Below are positions 1 through 6,361 of a stretch of DNA of 22,069 nucleotides, one piece after another. The notes below the pieces were generated by a model. The model was not told where the DNA came from and searched no databases. It saw nothing but the letters and a program-made list of their open reading frames with translations. The stretch's first letter is position 1. The number at the start of each line of letters is the position of its first letter. Source of the DNA: an uncultured Solobacterium sp. (GTDB taxonomy: Bacteria; Bacillota_I; Bacilli_A; Erysipelotrichales; Erysipelotrichaceae); NCBI GenBank assembly GCA_900546285.1, contig URCJ01000034.1, positions 1 to 22,069 on the forward strand, read 5' to 3'. The translations under genes were made by a program, and so were the position numbers.

Positions 1-1
1 T

Positions 2-76
2 TTTACTACTTCACCAGGAGGAGTTAAACAAAACTATAAAACTAATATTGATATTACGGAGTTAATAGAAAAATAA
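2..76 (+). CDS. C-terminal end of an unidentified protein (partial)
   Basis: An open frame enters from the left edge and gives 24 residues, ending KTNIDITELIEK before TAA at 74-76. It is followed 48 bp later by a hairpin terminator, which is where a gene end would be expected. The residues are too few and too generic to assign a family. The call rests on the open frame plus the terminator only. Confidence 0.4.
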   Translation, partial: FTTSPGGVKQNYKTNIDITELIEK

Positions 77-123
77 TAACTCGATAAATTTCATTTTTAT
101 GATCTAAAAATTAATATGAAAGT

Positions 124-161
124 AGAACATATGAAGAAAAATCCATATGCTCTATTTTTTT
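124..161 (+). terminator. Rho-independent terminator of the upstream gene
   Basis: A 10-base arm AGAACATATG (124-133) pairs with CATATGCTCT (144-153) with one mismatch, leaving a 10-base loop. An A and seven T residues follow directly (154-161). This is the normal form of an intrinsic terminator, although the stem is A+T-rich. A second short inverted repeat, CACTTT (165-170) with AAAGTG (177-182), lies just beyond it. Confidence 0.6.
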
Positions 162-194
162 GCCCACTTTCGAAAAAAAGTGATTAAAAAACTA

Positions 195-225
195 TTGACA
201 TTTTGTTACTGGAGAAACTGATAAA
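195..225 (+). promoter_or_regulatory. Candidate promoter for the AlbA/Fic cassette
   Basis: A perfect -35 hexamer TTGACA sits at 195-200. The best -10 I can find is GATAAA at 220-225 (4 of 6, spacer 19), so the element is half convincing. If it is used, transcription would start near 232 and the repeat array at 268-361 would lie in the untranslated leader. If the true -10 lies further on, the array could overlap the promoter itself. Confidence 0.3.
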
Positions 226-267
226 GTAATTTTAAGAAAAATCACAAAAACATTATTTTTATTAAAA

Positions 268-361
268 AGTATATTTTGAAAGTATATTTTAAGTATATTT
301 TATAGTATACTTTAAGTATATTTTGAAAGTATATTTTAAATATATTTTACAGTACATATTG
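268..361 (+). repeat. Array of eight AGTATATTTT-type repeats in a 47-bp duplication
   Basis: Copies of AGTATATTTT or close variants begin at 268, 281, 292, 304, 315, 328, 339 and 351. Five copies are exact. The fourth is AGTATACTTT, the seventh AATATATTTT and the eighth AGTACATATT. Spacings are 13, 11, 12, 11, 13, 11 and 12 bp, so the array is one 47-bp block (268-314) repeated once with a few changes (315-361). Spacing is close to one helical turn, so proteins bound to each copy would lie on a similar face of the DNA. The array ends six bases before the AAGGAG ribosome site of the next gene. An operator array for that gene's winged-helix product is an inference. Confidence 0.8.
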
Positions 362-378
362 ATAAAAAGGAGAATAAT

Positions 379-1683
379 ATGAATATCGGTTTCGAGAATG
401 AGTATCAAGAATTTAAAGAGGGGTTAGGGCAACTTGATAAGGGCTTAAAATCACTTACTTCAATGCTTAATAAACATGGAAAGGCTACTGTTTATTTTGG
501 TGTAAACGATGACGGAAATGTTTGCGGTTTGTCTATTGGCAAGGAAACGTTAATGGATATTCGAAATAGAATCCGCGATAAGATTGAACCACGCATTTAT
601 GCCGATATTGAAGAATTAAAGGATGATACTGGTAAGACATATATAAAAATTACTGCGAACGGGTTAGATATACCTTATTCATTTGATGGTAGATATTATT
701 TGCGTAATGTTTCAGCTGACGAAAAGGCAACAAATGATGTACTAAGAAAAATGCTTGCTTCATCTGATTCAGATATTCTTCGCCAAAAGTCTTCTCCTAA
801 TCAAAATTTAAGTTTTAATTCATTGTTTGGAATATTGGCTGGTAATGGAATCCATCCAAAACCAACTAAAGAATTTTATTCTAATTATTGGCTGTTAAAT
901 AGAGATGGTAATTTTAATATGAATGCCTATTTATTGTCTGATAAAAATGAAATATCTTTAAAGGTTGTAGTTTTTGAGGGAATGGATAAAAGTGTTATGT
1001 CTAAAAGAACTGAGTATGGTAGCAAATGTCTTTTGATTTCGGTTTCAGAGGTTTTGCAGTATTTTGAGGCAATAAATATCACTGATGTTAATCTTGAAGG
1101 TGCACTTAGAAAAGAACAATCTTTATTTGACTTTCCAAGTTTTAGAGAAGCTTGGATTAATGCTTGTTTGCATAACGATTGGAAAGATGGTATTGCTCCT
1201 TCTGTGTATATGTTTGATGACCGTATTGAAGTTGTTTCATATGGTGGACTTCCTTTTTCTTTGTCTAAAGAAGGTTTTTATCATGGAACAAGTGTACCTG
1301 TGAATAAAAGTTTACTAACAATATTTATGGCAGCTAAATATGCTGAACAAAGTGGCCATGGAATTCCTACCATAGTTGAAAAGTATGGTAGAGATGTATT
1401 TTCTTTTGATGATGGAATGCTAAAGGTTACTATTCCTTTAGCTTTTGAAAGACCTGAAGTAGTAAATCGAAAAAGAATTGCACTTAATAAGAGTGGTTTA
1501 AATGAAAATCAAAAAATAATAGTCGATATTTTATCAAAAGATGGAAGATTGACAATTAAAGAAGTTGCAGAAAAATCCGGTATTAGCGTTCCTGGTGTTC
1601 AAAAAATTTGTTCTAAATTACAAGAATATGGAATTATTGAACGAAATGGTTCAAAACGTGATGGTAGATGGGTTGTTAAATAA
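379..1683 (+). CDS. AlbA_2 / HATPase / winged-helix regulator (COG2865 type)
   Basis: The 434-residue cytosolic protein begins at ATG 379, with AAGGAG at 367-372 and no competing start. The N-terminal part (about residues 5-125) looks like an AlbA_2/Schlafen-type putative DNA-binding domain, including NEYQEFKEGL and the YFGVNDDGNVCGLSIG strand-turn. Residues about 250-360 resemble the HATPase_c_4 region of COG2865 proteins, with REAWINACLHNDW, DRIEVVSYGGLP and a SGHGIPTIVEKYG glycine-rich segment. Residues about 370-434 form a winged helix-turn-helix, with the recognition region around ISVPGVQKICSKLQ. Proteins of this architecture are usually called predicted transcriptional regulators, and some are found in defence or toxin-antitoxin settings. 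A Fic gene follows after nine bases, so the two are probably co-transcribed. The repeat array directly upstream suggests autoregulation (inference). No enzymatic activity should be assumed. Confidence 0.8.
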   Translation: MNIGFENEYQEFKEGLGQLDKGLKSLTSMLNKHGKATVYFGVNDDGNVCGLSIGKETLMDIRNRIRDKIEPRIYADIEELKDDTGKTYIKITANGLDIPYSFDGRYYLRNVSADEKATNDVLRKMLASSDSDILRQKSSPNQNLSFNSLFGILAGNGIHPKPTKEFYSNYWLLNRDGNFNMNAYLLSDKNEISLKVVVFEGMDKSVMSKRTEYGSKCLLISVSEVLQYFEAINITDVNLEGALRKEQSLFDFPSFREAWINACLHNDWKDGIAPSVYMFDDRIEVVSYGGLPFSLSKEGFYHGTSVPVNKSLLTIFMAAKYAEQSGHGIPTIVEKYGRDVFSFDDGMLKVTIPLAFERPEVVNRKRIALNKSGLNENQKIIVDILSKDGRLTIKEVAEKSGISVPGVQKICSKLQEYGIIERNGSKRDGRWVVK

Positions 1684-1692
1684 AATTGTGCT

Positions 1693-2514
1693 ATGTTCTC
1701 TTTTCATAAAAATATATATGGATATGTGAAATCAATTGATTATTGGAAGAGTCTAGAAATAGACTCGTTAGATAAAACACAAGATATTCTAAAAGATTTT
1801 AGAATCCTTTTCTCATATCATTCTGGAGTAATTGAGAATACTAATATCAAGTATCTAGATGTAAAAGAAATATTTGATAGTAGGAGAGTAATTAATTATA
1901 CAGGGGATTTCTTAACTTTGTATGAGATTGATAATTTGAGAATTAGTTTCGATTATATGCTTAATAAGGCTATCGATAAAGAACCATTAACCGAGGAGTT
2001 AATTAAGAAATTTCATAAGCTTTTGACCAGTGGCACCTATGATGAAAGAAGATATGTGGTTAATGAGGAAAGGCCAGGCGAATATAAGAAGCATGATTAT
2101 GTTACTGGTAAGAATGAGGTTGGTTCTTTACCTGTTGATGTTCCTAGTGATATGAGGAATCTTTTAGAAGAAGTTAATGATATAGAAGTAAAAAGTGCTG
2201 AAGATGTAATGGTGTTGGTAGCTTATGTTCATAATATGATTGAACATATTCATCCTTTTGCGGATGGAAATGGAAGGCTTGGAAGGTTACTTATTAACTA
2301 TTTGTTGTTGGTAAATGGTTTGCCACCTTTGATTATTTTTGATGATGATAAGAGTTTGTATTATGAGTGTCTTCTAAAATTTGATGAAAATGACAATCTT
2401 TCTTCAACAGTTGAGTTTTTAAAGTATGAGATGGAGAAAACTTGGGAAAAAGTGATAGATAAATACAAAGCAGAGAATAACAATAATCACAATAAACTTA
2501 GAATGTTCTTGTGA
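1693..2514 (+). CDS. Fic family protein, class II self-inhibited
   Basis: The 273-residue protein carries the full Fic active-site motif HPFADGNGRLGR at residues 187-198. The His, the acidic residue and the GNGRxxR phosphate loop are all present. Fic enzymes transfer AMP, or less often another nucleotide, to hydroxyl groups on target proteins. An N-terminal inhibitory motif of the S-x-x-x-E-N form is seen at S44-E48-N49, which places it in class II, where the inhibitory helix is in the same chain. No DNA-binding domain is evident at the C-terminus, so regulation may come from the preceding gene. The start at 1693 lies nine bases after that gene's stop without a clear Shine-Dalgarno site, which suggests translational coupling. 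The target is unknown. A defence or toxin-like role is inference. Confidence 0.87.
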   Translation: MFSFHKNIYGYVKSIDYWKSLEIDSLDKTQDILKDFRILFSYHSGVIENTNIKYLDVKEIFDSRRVINYTGDFLTLYEIDNLRISFDYMLNKAIDKEPLTEELIKKFHKLLTSGTYDERRYVVNEERPGEYKKHDYVTGKNEVGSLPVDVPSDMRNLLEEVNDIEVKSAEDVMVLVAYVHNMIEHIHPFADGNGRLGRLLINYLLLVNGLPPLIIFDDDKSLYYECLLKFDENDNLSSTVEFLKYEMEKTWEKVIDKYKAENNNNHNKLRMFL

Positions 2515-2520
2515 TTTTCG

Positions 2521-2559
2521 AATAAAAAAGCGATGCAAGTTTTTATGCTTACATCGCTT
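2521..2559 (-). terminator. Terminator of hsp20
   Basis: On the minus strand AAGCGATG (plus 2552-2559) pairs with CATCGCTT (plus 2528-2535), with a further three pairs beyond one mismatch. The stem runs straight into a T-run (plus-strand A-run 2524-2529). It lies 25 bp after the hsp20 stop. In the plus direction no T-run follows, so it serves the convergent Fic gene poorly. Confidence 0.8.
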
Positions 2560-2584
2560 ATGGCCTATGCGTTGGGCTTATGAT

Positions 2585-3007
2585 TTATTCAATTGAAATA
2601 GTTTCTGTTGATTCGATTTGTTTTTGTTTAGAAGATGGTACTGTTACTTGTAACATACCGTTTTCAAACTTAGCTTTTACATCTTCAGCTTTAATGTTGT
2701 CACCAACATAGAATGATCTAGAACAAGATCCGAAGTTTCTTTCGCTTCTTACTAGATTACCCTTAGCATCCTTTTCTTCATCAGTTGTATTATGAGTGGC
2801 TTTAATACTTAGGTAACCGTTAGATAATTCCATAGTTACATCTTCCTTCTTATATCCTGGAACTTCAATATCTAGAGTATAATAACCATCCTTTTCATGA
2901 ACATCAGTTTTCATAATAGAATCAAATCCTTGACGGTTTAATTCAGTTGGGAAGAAACCATCAAACATATCATCAAATAAATCAAATTTTCTAGGCATAT
3001 ATTTCAT
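2585..3007 (-). CDS. hsp20: Small heat shock protein, Hsp20/alpha-crystallin family
   Basis: This is an ATP-independent holdase chaperone of 140 residues. The alpha-crystallin domain occupies roughly residues 33-130, with DVHEKDGYYTLDIEVPGYKKEDV, the strand LSIKATH, and the closing GMLQVTVP motif (a G-x-L form of the family's conserved signature). The C-terminal tail is short and acidic. I place the start at 3007 (MKYMPRKF). An upstream in-frame ATG at 3028 would run through the AGGAGG ribosome site at plus 3016-3021, which instead serves the 3007 start at normal spacing. Its upstream region holds a promoter overlapped by CIRCE-like operators, so heat-shock control by HrcA is likely. Confidence 0.93.
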   Translation of the reverse strand: MKYMPRKFDLFDDMFDGFFPTELNRQGFDSIMKTDVHEKDGYYTLDIEVPGYKKEDVTMELSNGYLSIKATHNTTDEEKDAKGNLVRSERNFGSCSRSFYVGDNIKAEDVKAKFENGMLQVTVPSSKQKQIESTETISIE

Positions 3008-3048
3008 ATTAATTTTCCTCCTGTACATCTATTTCTTTGTACACTTAT

Positions 3049-3076
3049 ATACTATCACATTGTTTAGCAGTGTCAA
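3049..3076 (-). promoter_or_regulatory. hsp20 promoter
   Basis: Reading the minus strand, TTGACA (plus 3071-3076) is followed after 16 bases by TAGTAT (plus 3049-3054, 4 of 6). This predicts a transcript start near 3042 and a leader of about 35 bases. The -35 lies inside the first CIRCE-like operator. Confidence 0.6.
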
Positions 3077-3090
3077 TAGAAAAGTGCTAG
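3064..3090 (-). promoter_or_regulatory. CIRCE-like HrcA operator, copy 1
   Basis: TTAGCAGTG, nine bases, then AAGTGCTAG. Compared with the consensus TTAGCACTC-N9-GAGTGCTAA, 14 of 18 arm positions match and the nine-base spacer is exact. It covers the -35 of the hsp20 promoter, a position suited to repression. Confidence 0.65.
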
Positions 3091-3113
3091 CAATTGTGAT
3101 AATTAAGTGCTAA
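3087..3113 (-). promoter_or_regulatory. CIRCE-like HrcA operator, copy 2
   Basis: CTAGCAATT, nine bases, then AAGTGCTAA. Again 14 of 18 arm positions fit the CIRCE consensus with the exact nine-base spacer. Its left arm shares four bases with the right arm of copy 1, so the two sites are offset by 23 bp. Confidence 0.5.
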
Positions 3114-3120
3114 ATGTTGC

Positions 3121-3146
3121 TAAAAAGAAAAGATCCATAAGGATCT
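3121..3146 (-). terminator. Terminator overlapping the nucleotidyltransferase stop codon
   Basis: On the minus strand AGATCC (plus 3141-3146), a TTAT loop and GGATCT (plus 3131-3136) form a perfect six-pair hairpin, followed by TTTTCTTTTT. The TAG stop codon (plus 3145-3147) overlaps the first stem arm. This insulates hsp20 from read-through of the upstream operon. Confidence 0.75.
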
Positions 3147-4062
3147 ACTTCTTCCATAAGTCAAATGGATATGTTCCATTGTCTTTAAAGCTTTGAATCT
3201 TAGCTACAACAGATGGTTTATCTGCTTGATATGTAACACCAAACCAAGAATCTTCACTAGTTAATACTTTTACTTTAGCCTTATTGTCTCTTACTAAGTA
3301 ACCAACATGGTTAGGAAGTAATGCTTCATACTTAAGAGGATTAGATTTGATTCCTTCAGGTAATTCAGCAGTAAAAATTTCTTGTAGTTTACCAATAACA
3401 GATGGCTTAAAGCCCCAGAAGTTCATTGATACTGGAGTTCCCATTTCAAGAGGAAGGTAAGCACCATCTTCTTCAAATTCAACACCATCATGGTTGTCGT
3501 TCCATTTAATGTTCATAACTTCTTTGATTGAAGTTAAATAATTGTTTTCATCTTTTTGACAAACACCACGAGTAACTGTACCGTTGTCTGATAAAGTATT
3601 TTCTACCTTGTAACCAACCATACAGTATTCATTGTCGTCAGTTGTTTCATCAAAGTATTTGCTTACTTTTTCAAAAGCGTCACGTCCATAGAAGTCATCT
3701 GCGTTACAAATAACAAATGGATCGTCTTTTAGAATGTTTCTACAAGCAAGTAGAGCATGTGTTGTTCCCCAAGGCTTCTTTCTTTCTTCAGGAACTGTGT
3801 TGCCCTCTGGGATATCGTTGATGTCTTGGAAAGCATAAGCAACTTCAATAAATGGTCTAATTTTCTTTACGATGTGTTCTTCGAAGATTTCTTCGTGTTC
3901 TTTTCTAATGATTAGAACTAATTTTTCAAAACCTGATTTAATTGCATCATAGATAGTGAAATCAATAATTGATTCACCGTTTGAACCAAGAGTGTCAACT
4001 TGCTTAAGTCCGCCGTATCTTGATCCCATACCCGCAGCTAAGATTACTAATGTTTTTTTCAT
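3145..4062 (-). CDS. NTP-transferase fold nucleotidyltransferase
   Basis: The 305-residue cytosolic protein has the nucleotide-binding signature LAAGMGSRYGGLKQ at residues 8-21 and a metal-binding-type ICNADDFYGRDAF segment in the middle. These place it among sugar-phosphate nucleotidyltransferases of the GT-A-like fold. The usual K-P of the signature is K-Q here. The C-terminal third lacks the left-handed beta-helix seen in GlmU or GlgC. The exact sugar and nucleotide cannot be read from sequence. The start ATG at 4062 has AAGGAG on the minus strand (plus 4079-4084) about 16 bases away, longer than usual, yet a stop codon blocks any upstream in-frame start. It is 30 bp downstream of the Sir2 gene and probably shares its transcript. 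Confidence 0.85.
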   Translation of the reverse strand: MKKTLVILAAGMGSRYGGLKQVDTLGSNGESIIDFTIYDAIKSGFEKLVLIIRKEHEEIFEEHIVKKIRPFIEVAYAFQDINDIPEGNTVPEERKKPWGTTHALLACRNILKDDPFVICNADDFYGRDAFEKVSKYFDETTDDNEYCMVGYKVENTLSDNGTVTRGVCQKDENNYLTSIKEVMNIKWNDNHDGVEFEEDGAYLPLEMGTPVSMNFWGFKPSVIGKLQEIFTAELPEGIKSNPLKYEALLPNHVGYLVRDNKAKVKVLTSEDSWFGVTYQADKPSVVAKIQSFKDNGTYPFDLWKK

Positions 4063-4092
4063 ATATATTAATTACGTACTCCTTATCTATAA

Positions 4093-4797
4093 TTATAGAT
4101 GAATTTTCTTAAAAGTTTCACTAATAGAGTCATGTATCACGATATCACAGCATTCATCTGATTTAGTTGGTTCTTTATTGATGATTGCAAGAGTATCTCC
4201 CCTAAAGTATCTAACAAGTCCTGCGGCTGGATAGACATTTAATGAAGTGCCTAGAATAATCATTAAATCAGCATTATGTATAGCGTTTACTGATTGTTCG
4301 ATAGTCTTATTATCTAGTGCTTCTTCATATAAGACTACATCAGGTTTAATGATGCCACCACATTCACAATAAGGAACACCATCTTGTTTCAATATATCGC
4401 TTAGAGTATAAAACTTATTACATTTCATACAATAATTTCTAAAAATGGAACCATGTAGTTCGTATACTTTCTTGTTTCCTGCAATGGTATGTAGTCCATC
4501 AATGTTTTGAGTGACAACCGTTACATCTTTTGTGTCTTGAAGCTTGGCAATAAACATGTGACCATAATTAGGTTTGGCATTCTCATAAACCATCTTATCT
4601 TTATAGAATTCATAGAAAGTTTTTGGATCTTGCATAAAGAAAGAATGGGATATTATTTCTTCTGCATGTTTATTATTTTTGTATAGACCTGTATTTGATC
4701 TAAAATCTGGAATTCCAGAGTCGGTTGACATGCCTGCTCCGGTAAAAAAGACAATTTTGTGTGCTTTATTTATAGCTTCTTGTAGTTTGTTTATCAT
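4093..4797 (-). CDS. cobB: Sir2-family NAD-dependent protein deacylase
   Basis: This sirtuin has 234 residues and removes acyl groups from protein lysines using NAD. The NAD-binding motif GAGMSTDSGIPDFRS lies at residues 20-34, TQNIDGLH at 96-103 and the catalytic histidine in ELHGS at H115. A structural zinc site is formed by C123 and C126, then C144 and C146; the second pair is C-x-C rather than C-x-x-C. GTSLNVYPAAGL near 183-194 closes the NAD pocket. Length is normal for a single-domain bacterial sirtuin. No good Shine-Dalgarno precedes the start, and a TATAAT lies only six bases upstream of the ATG, so a leaderless message is possible. It is the first gene of a pair with the nucleotidyltransferase. 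Confidence 0.92.
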   Translation of the reverse strand: MINKLQEAINKAHKIVFFTGAGMSTDSGIPDFRSNTGLYKNNKHAEEIISHSFFMQDPKTFYEFYKDKMVYENAKPNYGHMFIAKLQDTKDVTVVTQNIDGLHTIAGNKKVYELHGSIFRNYCMKCNKFYTLSDILKQDGVPYCECGGIIKPDVVLYEEALDNKTIEQSVNAIHNADLMIILGTSLNVYPAAGLVRYFRGDTLAIINKEPTKSDECCDIVIHDSISETFKKIHL

Positions 4798-4803
4798 GTC
4801 TTT

Positions 4804-4809
4804 ATTATA
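4804..4809 (-). promoter_or_regulatory. Possible -10 element abutting the sir2 start
   Basis: A perfect TATAAT on the minus strand lies six bases before the sir2 ATG. A transcript initiated from it would begin at or next to the start codon. I see no convincing -35 at 16-18 bases, so the element could be chance in A+T-rich DNA. Confidence 0.3.
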
Positions 4810-4831
4810 GTTCAGCTAATTTATTAAATAC

Positions 4832-4856
4832 CCTTAAAGATGCAAAGACCTTAAGG
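4832..4856 (-). terminator. Weak candidate terminator after the second Fic gene
   Basis: CCTTAA (plus 4832-4837) and TTAAGG (plus 4851-4856) form a six-pair inverted repeat between the Fic stop and the sir2 start. The sequence after it on the minus strand (GTATTTAAT) is only moderately T-rich. Confidence 0.25.
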
Positions 4857-4861
4857 CAAAG

Positions 4862-6007
4862 TTAAGTATCTTTTCTTAAAATCTCTAGATAATCAAAGTA
4901 AGAATATATCTTGGTCTTACCTGATTTAGCACTTTGCTTAAGAATTCCTTTATCAGCCAACAATAATACAGCCTTGGCTACAGTGTTATATGACAAGTTT
5001 AGGGCATTAGCTGTCTTTTGTATATCAATAATAGGATTCTTTTCTAAATAGTTAAACACTTTAAGAACATTGGCTTTTTGTCTTGGTGAAATATCATCAA
5101 GTATATTAATATTTTTATTATGAAGTTTAGTTAGCTTGTCTATCGTATCAATAGCGTCACTACTAGAATCAGCAAGTGCTTGTAAAAAGAATAGAATCCA
5201 TTGTTCATAATCTCCTGTTTTTCTTACTTGACTCATACGGTCATAATATTCAATACGGTTAATTTTTAGAAAATAAGAAATATATAATGCAGGACAGCTT
5301 ATTACTTTCTTATCTATCAAGAATAGTGTTATTAATAAGCGTCCAATTCTACCATTACCATCTAAAAATGGGTGAATGGTTTCAAATTGATAGTGTATTA
5401 AAGCAGCCTGTATTAAAGGGTCTAATGAGTCATCACTATTAATGTATTTTTCCAAGTCTGACATAGCTTCTTGCATGTCTAAGACATTGGGCGGTATGTA
5501 GCGAGCTGTTTTGAAGTTACTATTTTGACCACCAATCCAGTTTTGAGAATATCTGAATTCTCCAGGGCTTTTTTCTTGTCCTCTTACTCCTTCCATGAGT
5601 ATTCTATGTGCTTCTTTAATTAATCTATTGCATAAAGGAAGGGTATTAAGTCTATCTAAGGCGTATTCAGTAGCTTTGATATAGTTAACAACATCTGAAA
5701 CGTTTTGATTAGTATTTTCTTCTATCAAAGGATCAAATATATCATCAAGGGTACATTGAGTTCCTTCTATTTGAGAAGACAAAAGCGCTTCTTTCCTAAC
5801 GTACATAGAAACTAATAAATTAATGTTTGGTACAAAGTTAGCCAAAGCATCCAATAATGTTAAATTTTTACTCGCTTCTACCAGTTTAAAGACTATTTCA
5901 TTATTTAATGTTAAAGAGGGTACTGGGGGCAGTGGTGCTGGTTTAAAAGATTGATATGACATATCATCCGATAAATTATTTATGTATTTTCCTGCACGAT
6001 TGTTCAT
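4862..6007 (-). CDS. Fic family protein with N-terminal Fic_N and C-terminal winged helix
   Basis: The 381-residue protein contains the Fic motif HPFLDGNGRIGR at residues 212-223, so an AMP-transferring active site is intact. The class II inhibitory motif S-x-x-x-E-G is at S77-E81-G82 within the N-terminal Fic_N region, and a proline-rich lead (PAPLPPVPSL) precedes it. Residues about 310-375 form a winged helix, with a recognition helix around LSYNTVAKAVLLLADKGIL, so this protein could bind its own promoter. Start 6007 is preceded by AAGGAG on the minus strand at about six bases. The promoter region carries repeats of AATTTCAAGTTAA that may be its operator. It is not closely similar to the Fic protein at 1693-2514, being longer and with a different domain plan. 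The target protein is unknown. Confidence 0.88.
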   Translation of the reverse strand: MNNRAGKYINNLSDDMSYQSFKPAPLPPVPSLTLNNEIVFKLVEASKNLTLLDALANFVPNINLLVSMYVRKEALLSSQIEGTQCTLDDIFDPLIEENTNQNVSDVVNYIKATEYALDRLNTLPLCNRLIKEAHRILMEGVRGQEKSPGEFRYSQNWIGGQNSNFKTARYIPPNVLDMQEAMSDLEKYINSDDSLDPLIQAALIHYQFETIHPFLDGNGRIGRLLITLFLIDKKVISCPALYISYFLKINRIEYYDRMSQVRKTGDYEQWILFFLQALADSSSDAIDTIDKLTKLHNKNINILDDISPRQKANVLKVFNYLEKNPIIDIQKTANALNLSYNTVAKAVLLLADKGILKQSAKSGKTKIYSYFDYLEILRKDT

Positions 6008-6037
6008 TGACTCTCCTTAATTGAAATATCTTACTCT

Positions 6038-6046
6038 ATTTTAACA
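6038..6046 (-). promoter_or_regulatory. Extended -10 promoter of the second Fic gene
   Basis: TGTTAAAAT on the minus strand is an extended -10 element, 30 bp before the start codon. No strong -35 is seen, which extended -10 promoters can tolerate. A repeat of AATTTCAAGTTAA begins four bases upstream of it, a typical operator position. Confidence 0.45.
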
Positions 6047-6050
6047 TACT

Positions 6051-6123
6051 AATTTCAAGTTAAGCAGTAAAGATGAAATTACTTGTTGTTAGCAATTTCA
6101 AGTTAAAGCATTAAATTGAAATT
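6051..6123. repeat. AATTTCAAGTTAA repeats, candidate Fic operator sites
   Basis: The 13-mer AATTTCAAGTTAA occurs exactly at 6051-6063 and 6094-6106. An inverted copy with one mismatch, TTAAATTGAAATT, lies at 6111-6123. A shortened inverted copy, TTAATTGAAAT, lies at 6017-6027 over the ribosome site of the minus-strand Fic gene. Copies flank that gene's extended -10 element. Autoregulation by its winged helix is inference. Confidence 0.6.
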
Positions 6124-6172
6124 AGTTATGTGATTTTAGTTAAACAATTTCATTTTTGGTAAATTTAACATC

Positions 6173-6212
6173 CATTTCGTGTTTTTGTGGTAAATCATTT
6201 CCGTTTTTTGTG
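6173..6212. repeat. Two short direct repeats in the divergent intergenic region
   Basis: CATTTCGTGTTTTTGTG (6173-6189) and CATTTCCGTTTTTTGTG (6196-6212) agree at 14 of 17 positions with a 23-bp offset. The motif GGTAAAT occurs before each copy. The rest of 6008-6361 shows no gene, only the two divergent promoters and these repeats. Confidence 0.45.
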
Positions 6213-6322
6213 ATGACAGTCAATAATTATGTTTAAACTTCATAAATAATTGATTAGATAAAAGGACATGTAGTGTGTTGAACTAGGTAATAGCCTTTAA
6301 TTTGTGCAAATATTAGCTTGTT

Positions 6323-6331
6323 TGTTATAAT
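6323..6331 (+). promoter_or_regulatory. Extended -10 promoter of the cmk-der-sortase block
   Basis: TGTTATAAT is a consensus extended -10 element. A weak -35 (TTGTGC, 6302-6307) is 18 bases from the hexamer. Transcription would start near 6338, after the ATG at 6335. This argues that translation begins at 6362 instead, where GGAGG (6350-6354) stands seven bases away. Confidence 0.65.
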
Positions 6332-6361
6332 TAAATGGCGAATATATTCGGAGGTTTTATT

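Noticed and set aside
268..361. CRISPR array or mobile-element ends
   Set aside because: Units are about 10 bp with 1-3 bp spacers and no unique spacers, so this is neither a CRISPR array nor a terminal repeat pair.
3008..3028. Longer hsp20 start at 3028
   Set aside because: The extension reads through AGGAGG, which is the ribosome site for the start at 3007.
6335..6361. Upstream ATG start for the acidic protein
   Set aside because: It lies at or before the predicted transcript start and would make the GGAGG ribosome site coding.
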